Positions 59,215-64,000 of a DNA stretch of 64,000 nucleotides are shown in pieces (position 1 is the first letter of the stretch; each line of letters opens with the position of its first letter). The DNA is taken from assembly GCA_015059845.1 (NCBI GenBank), contig SUZR01000009.1, forward strand, positions 51,978-115,977, written 5' to 3'. This DNA comes from Rikenellaceae bacterium. GTDB taxonomy: Bacteria > Bacteroidota > Bacteroidia > Bacteroidales > Rikenellaceae. The notes under the pieces are model-generated. The model was not told the origin of the DNA, ran no database searches, and worked only from the letters and a program-made list of their open reading frames with translations. Position numbers and translations under genes: made by a program.

Positions 59215-59589
59215 ATGAAAAAGATTATCGCATCACCCCTCGCGCCGAAGGCGGTGGGTCCCTATTCACAGGCCGTTGAGAGCAACGGTACACTCTATGT
59301 TTCAGGTCAGTTGCCCATCGACGCCGCAACGGGCAAGATGGCCGAGGGTATTGAGGAGCAGACTCGTCAGTCGCTCACCAACATCCGCTACATCGTGGAG
59401 GAGGCTGGCTACACGCTCGCCGATGTAACAAAGGTTACCGTTCTGCTGGATGATATCGCCGACTTCGCCGCAATGAATGGCGTATATGCTACATTCTTTA
59501 CCGAGCAGATGCCCGCCCGCGTATGCTACGAGGTGGCTAAGCTACCGATGGGTGCCAAGGTGGAGATTGACGCTACGGTCACTCGCTAA
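59215..59589 (+). CDS. ridA: RidA family enamine/imine deaminase
   Basis: A 124-residue protein that hydrolyses reactive enamines and imines made by PLP enzymes. Signatures: APKAVGPYSQAVESNGTLYVSGQLPID, a GIEEQTRQSLTNI helix and the active-site arginine in ARVCYEVAKLPMGAKVEIDA. Complete and of standard length. It has its own promoter and is followed by a terminator before nrdJ. Confidence 0.95.
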   Translation: MKKIIASPLAPKAVGPYSQAVESNGTLYVSGQLPIDAATGKMAEGIEEQTRQSLTNIRYIVEEAGYTLADVTKVTVLLDDIADFAAMNGVYATFFTEQMPARVCYEVAKLPMGAKVEIDATVTR

Positions 59590-59613
59590 AGAAAAATATT
59601 TTTCTCGAAAAAC

Positions 59614-59652
59614 ACGCGTCGGAGATAGCTCTGGCGCGTATTTTTATTTTTG
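59614..59652 (+). terminator. ridA terminator
   Basis: Stem ACGCG (59614-59618) / CGCGT (59635-59639) with inner GAG/CTC, then T-rich sequence. Confidence 0.75.
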
Positions 59653-59792
59653 TTGATAACCTTGTCGAAAAATAGTCGCAGAAAAATTGGTTTTACCACA
59701 CTTTTTTTAAGACCTTTGTATTGGTGCTTTACGCGCTCTGACGTCACGCATACACACATTTCGAAAGATAAAATTATAATATACAAGCAATT

Positions 59793-62339
59793 ATGTCTAA
59801 AGAACCTAAAAAACTCACCGAGGTGAGCTACAACGACGCCGTGGCTGCGTCGAAAGAGTATTTCGCCGGTGATGACCTTGCTGCTACCGTATGGGTGAGC
59901 AAATATGCGCTGAAGGATTCCTACGGCCATATCTACGAGCGCACACCCGAGGATATGCACCATCGCATCGCCGCAGAAATCGAGCGCATCGAGATGAAGT
60001 ACCCCAACCCTCTGAAGAAGGAGGAGGTATTCTCGTTGCTCGACCATTTCCGTTACATTATCCCCCAGGGTGGCCCTATGACCGGTATCGGTAACACGTT
60101 GCAGGTGGCTTCATTGTCAAACTGCTTCGTTATCGGCAACCGCCAGCACGCCGACTCGTACGGCGGTATCTTCCGTATGGACGAGGAGCAGGTGCAGCTG
60201 ATGAAGCGCCGCGGTGGCGTGGGTCACGACCTCTCGGAGTTGCGCCCCACAGGCTCACCCGTATTGAACTCGGCTCTCACATCGACCGGTATCGTTCCCT
60301 TTATGGAGCGTTACTCAAACTCTACACGCGAGGTTGCACAGGATGGCCGTCGTGGAGCATTGATGCTCTCACTCTCTATCAAGCACCCCGATGCAGAGCG
60401 TTTCATCGATGCAAAGACTCAGTCAGGCAAGGTGACTGGTGCGAACGTATCTATCAAGATTGACGACGAGTTTATGCGCGCCGCACACGAGGGTCGCACA
60501 TACCGTCAGCAGTTCCCCATCAACAGCAACGAGCCTAAGATGACTGCCGACATCGACGCTAAGAAGTTGTGGGACAAGATTATCCACAACGCTTGGCAGT
60601 CAGCCGAGCCCGGCGTATTGTTCTGGGATACAATCATCCGCGAGAGTGTGCCCGACTGCTATGCAGACCTCGGTTTCAATACAGTTTCTACAAACCCCTG
60701 CGGTGAGATTCCATTGTGCCCCTACGACAGCTGCCGTCTGTTGGCATTGAACCTGTTGAGCTACGTGGAGAATCCATTTACGAAGGATGCAAAGTTCAAC
60801 TTCGACCTCTTCCGCGAGCACGTAGGCAAGGCTATGCGTATGATGGATGATATCATCGACCTCGAGTTGGAGAAGGTTGAGCAGATTATCTCGAAGGTGG
60901 CAAGCGACCCCGAGGAGGCAGACATCCGCCACGTCGAGCACGAGTTGTGGCTCAAGATTAAGGATATGGCTCTGCGCGGCCGCCGTACAGGTTTGGGTAT
61001 CACAGCCGAGGGCGATATGTTGGCAGCGTTGGGTCTGCGCTACGGCTCGGACGAGGCTATCGACTTCGCCGTAAGCGTACACCGCACATTGGCCGTAGAG
61101 GCATATCGCGCATCTGTGAAGATGGCCGAGGAGCGTGGTGCATTCCCCATCTATGATGCAGCACGCGAGGCATCGAATCCTATGATTCAGCGTATTAAGG
61201 AGGCTGACCCCGAGCTCTACGAGCAGATGGTGAGGAACGGCCGCCGTAACATCGCAATGCTTACCATTGCACCTACGGGTACCACATCGCTTATGTCGCA
61301 GACAACATCGGGTATCGAGCCTGTGTTCCGCCCCGTATATAAGCGTCGCCGCAAGATTAACCCCTCGGATAGAGGCAAGAAGGCCGACTTCGTTGACGAG
61401 ATGGGCGAGAAGTTCGAGGAGTACTATGTATATCACCACCAGTTTGTTAAGTGGCTGGAGAAGAATGGCTACGACACATCGAAGTTGCAGACAATCACCG
61501 ACGAGGAGCTATCAAAGTGGCTGGAGGCATCGCCCTACCACGGCGCTACGGCAAACGATATCGACTGGGTTGCCAAGGTGCGTATGCAGGGTGCTATTCA
61601 GAAGTGGGTGGACCACTCTATCTCGGTTACCGTTAACCTCCCGAACGATGTGAGCGAGCAGCTGGTAGCTGACGTATATCACACAGCGTGGGAGTGCGGC
61701 TGTAAGGGTGTTACGGTTTATCGTGACGGCTGCCGCACAGGCGTACTTATCGACACCAAGAGCAAGAAGGATAACAAGAAGTGCGACTCGGGCAACAGCA
61801 CGCAGAAGCGTCCAAAGTCAATTTCCGCCGACGTCGTACGTTTCAAGAACGGTAGCGAGCCGTGGATTGCATTTGTAGGTATTCAGAACGACCGCCCCTA
61901 CGAGATTTTCACCGGTAAGATTGAGGAGGATGCAATGTATATTCCGCCAAAGATTACGAAGGGTTGGATTATCAAGGTGCGCGAGGAGGATGGCTCAAAG
62001 CGTTACGACTTCCAGTACAAGGACCGCTACGGATATGTAAATACTATCGGTGGTATTTCACGTTTGTTCGACGAGGAGTTCTGGAACTACGCCAAGCTTA
62101 TTTCGGGCGTATTGCGTCACGGAATGCCTATTGACAAGGTGGTACATCTCATCGACGGTCTGCACCTGAACAGCGAGAGTATCAACACCTGGAAGAATGG
62201 TGTGCAGCGCGCTCTGAAGCAGTACATTGCCGACGGCACAAAATCGAAGGGCAAATGTCCGCAGTGCGGCCAGGAGGAGATGGCTTACCAGAACGGTTGC
62301 CTGACCTGTATGTCGTGCGGATACTCGAAATGCGGTTAA
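59793..62339 (+). CDS. nrdJ: Adenosylcobalamin-dependent (class II) ribonucleotide reductase
   Basis: An 848-residue enzyme that reduces ribonucleotides using B12, working with or without oxygen. Core motifs: SYGGIFRMDEEQVQLMKRRGGVGHDLSELRP, NPCGEIPLCPYDSCRLLALNLL (active-site Cys and NxCxE), and LTIAPTGTTSLMSQTTSGIEPVF. The C-terminus ends in a zinc ribbon CPQCGQEEMAYQNGCLTCMSCG. The 200-base upstream region shows no cobalamin riboswitch that I can recognise. Strong codon bias suggests high expression. Confidence 0.95.
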   Translation: MSKEPKKLTEVSYNDAVAASKEYFAGDDLAATVWVSKYALKDSYGHIYERTPEDMHHRIAAEIERIEMKYPNPLKKEEVFSLLDHFRYIIPQGGPMTGIGNTLQVASLSNCFVIGNRQHADSYGGIFRMDEEQVQLMKRRGGVGHDLSELRPTGSPVLNSALTSTGIVPFMERYSNSTREVAQDGRRGALMLSLSIKHPDAERFIDAKTQSGKVTGANVSIKIDDEFMRAAHEGRTYRQQFPINSNEPKMTADIDAKKLWDKIIHNAWQSAEPGVLFWDTIIRESVPDCYADLGFNTVSTNPCGEIPLCPYDSCRLLALNLLSYVENPFTKDAKFNFDLFREHVGKAMRMMDDIIDLELEKVEQIISKVASDPEEADIRHVEHELWLKIKDMALRGRRTGLGITAEGDMLAALGLRYGSDEAIDFAVSVHRTLAVEAYRASVKMAEERGAFPIYDAAREASNPMIQRIKEADPELYEQMVRNGRRNIAMLTIAPTGTTSLMSQTTSGIEPVFRPVYKRRRKINPSDRGKKADFVDEMGEKFEEYYVYHHQFVKWLEKNGYDTSKLQTITDEELSKWLEASPYHGATANDIDWVAKVRMQGAIQKWVDHSISVTVNLPNDVSEQLVADVYHTAWECGCKGVTVYRDGCRTGVLIDTKSKKDNKKCDSGNSTQKRPKSISADVVRFKNGSEPWIAFVGIQNDRPYEIFTGKIEEDAMYIPPKITKGWIIKVREEDGSKRYDFQYKDRYGYVNTIGGISRLFDEEFWNYAKLISGVLRHGMPIDKVVHLIDGLHLNSESINTWKNGVQRALKQYIADGTKSKGKCPQCGQEEMAYQNGCLTCMSCGYSKCG

Positions 62340-62367
62340 AAATCGGGTAAAATAGCATACTTAACTG

Positions 62368-62429
62368 CGCAAAGATGTAAAAAAAAGGATAAAGACTTGT
62401 TTTTTTATTTTTTTATTTACATCTTTGCG
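62368..62429. promoter_or_regulatory. ompA promoter region with a 14-bp inverted repeat
   Basis: CGCAAAGATGTAAA (62368-62381) and its exact complement TTTACATCTTTGCG (62416-62429) are separated by 34 AT-rich bases. The right arm contains CATCTTTG, a near -7 box, with CTTG 19 bases upstream, reading to the OmpA gene. The left arm carries the mirrored box on the minus strand. Confidence 0.6.
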
Positions 62430-62548
62430 TTGTGTATCCCGTATTCTGAACCATAATTTGGCGCAGAAAATGTGGAATTATGCTTTTTACCTTTATTAAT
62501 TAACGTGTGTAAAACAAGATTTTTATAGCACAATAAACAATTTAATTT

Positions 62549-63706
62549 ATGAAAAAGTTTTTACTTTCTATCGCTATTGTAGCGTTCTCTATGGGTAGCG
62601 TATTTGCTCAGGAGAATTCAGCAGAGAAGCTCCGCTGGAAGGGAATTATGAACAACGGCTTCTGGTCTAACTGGGAGATTGGTATCGCTGGTGGTATCAA
62701 TGGCACAGCTTGGAACGATGCTTTTGGCACAGATCAGGGAGCTATAGGTGACCTCGGTTGGCAGATTGAGGGTAATGTAACTAAGTGGTTTAACCCTATC
62801 GTAGGTGCTCGTGTTCAGTTGATTGGTGGCCGATTAAATGCTTCTGATGATTATTTGAAGAATTATTGGATTATGCCTCACGCAGATGCAGTTTTGAATC
62901 TCTCTAACTGGTTTGGTGGCTACCGCGAGGATCGTGTTTACTATGCAAAGGTATTTGCTGGTGCTGGTGTTAACTTTGTAAATGTAAACAACGACGGCAC
63001 TTCAGGTTTTGCAGGTGTTGCAGGTTTGATTAATACTTTCCGTGTATGCAAGCAGTTGGATATCAACCTTGAGTTGAAGGGTATCCTTTCTGCAGGTCGT
63101 GATATGCCTCGTGGTATTAATACAATCGCTGCTAAGTATGGTCAGATTTACTCTGCAACATTGGGTATCGCTTACCGCTTCAACAAGCGCGACTGGAACA
63201 AGGCTTACTCACAGGAGGAGATCGATGCATACTTGGCATCAATCGCTGCTTTGGAGTCAAGCTTGGCAGATGCTCACCGCAACGAGGGTAAGTTGGCAGA
63301 GCGTTTGGCTGCTCAGAAGGCTGCTACAGATCAGGCTTTGAAGGACAACGAGGCTTTGCGTGCTGAGTTGGCTAAGCGTAAGAACTCTGTAGTTTCTTCA
63401 TCAGCTATCTTCTTCAACTTCGACAGCGCTCGTTTGACAGACCGTGCTAAGGCTTCTATGCAGGTTCTTCAGGAGACTATCGCTGCTGCTCCCAAGGATC
63501 AGGTATTCACTATCGTTGGTCACGCAGATGTTAAGACTGGTTCTGCTGCATACAACCAGAAGCTCTCTGAGAAGCGTGCTAAGGCTGTTTACGACTACCT
63601 CGTAGAGCAGGGTGTAAACAAGGATCAGTTGACTTGGAAGGGTGTTGGTTCTTCAGAGAACATCTTCCCTGTTAACAACACTAACCGCGTTGTTATCGTA
63701 AAGTAA
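62549..63706 (+). CDS. OmpA-family outer-membrane protein
   Basis: A 385-residue protein with signal peptide MKKFLLSIAIVAFSMGSVFA. Residues 30-215 form an eight-strand barrel (WEIGIAGGINGTAW; SATLGIAYRFNKRDW). A coiled coil follows (about 222-280, LESSLADAHRNEGKLAERLAAQKAA) and then the peptidoglycan-binding OmpA domain (IFFNFDSARLTDRAKASMQVLQ; LSEKRAKAVYDYLVEQGV). It links outer membrane and cell wall. T-ending codons differ from neighbours, the bias of a very highly expressed gene. Confidence 0.95.
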   Translation: MKKFLLSIAIVAFSMGSVFAQENSAEKLRWKGIMNNGFWSNWEIGIAGGINGTAWNDAFGTDQGAIGDLGWQIEGNVTKWFNPIVGARVQLIGGRLNASDDYLKNYWIMPHADAVLNLSNWFGGYREDRVYYAKVFAGAGVNFVNVNNDGTSGFAGVAGLINTFRVCKQLDINLELKGILSAGRDMPRGINTIAAKYGQIYSATLGIAYRFNKRDWNKAYSQEEIDAYLASIAALESSLADAHRNEGKLAERLAAQKAATDQALKDNEALRAELAKRKNSVVSSSAIFFNFDSARLTDRAKASMQVLQETIAAAPKDQVFTIVGHADVKTGSAAYNQKLSEKRAKAVYDYLVEQGVNKDQLTWKGVGSSENIFPVNNTNRVVIVK

Positions 63707-63725
63707 TTTTAGCGATATAACAGAT

Positions 63726-63756
63726 AAGGCTCACCTTCGGGTGGGCCTTTTTTTGT
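63726..63756 (+). terminator. ompA terminator
   Basis: Stem AAGGCTCACC / GGTGGGCCTT with a TTCG-type loop, then T7. Confidence 0.9.
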
Positions 63757-63779
63757 TTGGTGTATGATATAGCAAAGAA

Positions 63780-63803
63780 AAAAGGCTGCTCGTTTGAGCA
63801 ACC
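63780..63803 (-). terminator. Minus-strand terminator near the right edge
   Basis: On the minus strand GGTTGCTC AAAC GAGCAGCC followed by TTTTTTC. It implies a minus-strand gene to the right whose 3' end carries family 1 copy D. Confidence 0.75.
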
Positions 63804-63814
63804 TCCTTACCTAA

Positions 63815-63890
63815 AAATTGTATAATAAGGCTATTTTGAAGCTGGTCGCAGGCCGAGAAAGCGGAGTTTACAAGAAGTAAATAAATCAAC
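63815..63890 (-). repeat. Family 1 structured element, copy D (partial)
   Basis: AAATTGTATAATAAGGCT and GAAGCTGGTCGCAGGCCGAG, with the inner stem GTTTAC/GTAAAT at 63867-63881. The arm towards the right edge is degenerate. It precedes a minus-strand terminator, as copies A and C do. Confidence 0.65.
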
Positions 63891-64000
63891 TATTTGCCAA
63901 CCTTAAATATTTATTTAATAATCAAACTATTGTCAAATTACTTTATAGTTGCTATTTAATTTTATAACATACAATTTGCATACAAAGTCGGAGATTTCGG
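63891..64000. other. AT-rich right edge
   Basis: About 110 AT-rich bases with no complete gene. ACAATTTG near 63970 resembles a plus-strand -7 box but is not well supported. Confidence 0.35.

Noticed and set aside
59653..59792. Cobalamin riboswitch before nrdJ
   Set aside because: No B12-box-like sequence or multi-stem fold is visible in this short AT-rich leader.
60600..61439. 279-codon minus-strand frame within nrdJ
   Set aside because: Antisense shadow of a strongly biased gene; no homology features.

Overview
The window looks like chromosome from a gut-type member of the Bacteroidales. Rikenellaceae/Alistipes is my best guess, but the family is inferred from gene content and not proven. 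The support is: promoters of the TTTG-N19/20-TAnnTTTG type in front of many genes; a surface lipoprotein with fimbrillin-like and BspA-like parts; a NigD-like lipoprotein; the phylum-restricted families DUF4295, DUF4271 and DUF4924; BatD/BatE; a class II (B12-dependent) ribonucleotide reductase; and almost no Shine-Dalgarno sequences. Housekeeping genes are GC-rich. A restriction-modification pair at 4.2-6.0 kb and the surface lipoprotein at 0.6-2.6 kb are clearly more AT-rich.

Layout. 0-0.6 kb: tail of rpmB, then rpmG and DUF4295. 0.6-3.1 kb (minus): a long structured leader, a 38-residue ORF and a surface lipoprotein. 3.1-7.4 kb: ftsY, a cytosine methyltransferase, its probable restriction enzyme, and rimO, packed as one operon. 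7.4-10.05 kb: a coiled-coil protein, zapA, a candidate small RNA and rny. 10.1-18.2 kb (minus): ten tightly packed genes running LysE-cmk-ispH-membrane protein-S41 protease-histidine kinase-DUF4271-hemD-rnpA-yidD. 18.4-26 kb: DUF3467; folC and lnt; a sugar kinase with an exported peptide deformylase; and a NigD/ECF sigma/membrane-barrel operon. 26-31 kb: cdd, an rRNA or tRNA pseudouridine synthase, dtd, a nuclease, DUF4924, rpmH and a membrane-anchored rubrerythrin-like protein whose iron ligands are mostly replaced. 31-35 kb (minus): RNase P RNA, recJ, lipB, lipA. 35-40 kb: apt, ileS, a DksA/TraR-like protein. 40-44 kb (minus): surE, a two-component pair and an ABC exporter. 44-50 kb: cupin and VOC pair, rnhB, a membrane protein, rplS, an SNF transporter and a META-domain lipoprotein. 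50-59 kb (minus): a second ECF sigma operon, recR-BatE-BatD, fumarase and an exported phosphodiesterase. 59-64 kb: ridA, nrdJ and an OmpA-type porin.

Most genes are core physiology: translation, secretion, lipoylation, isoprenoids, envelope. The unexplained signal lies between genes. Several families of intergenic palindromes recur with compensatory base changes in their stems. The clearest family sits directly after the stop codon or RNA end of recR, rnhB, recJ (half copy) and rnpB, always in the same orientation, and in most cases ahead of an intrinsic terminator. Other points of interest are the structured leader with its small ORF, the restriction cassette set exactly between ftsY and rimO, the lipoprotein peptide deformylase, the pseudo-rubrerythrin, and 82-bp tandem repeats on the 5' side of rnpB. 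No tRNA, tmRNA, CRISPR array, insertion sequence or prophage was recognised.
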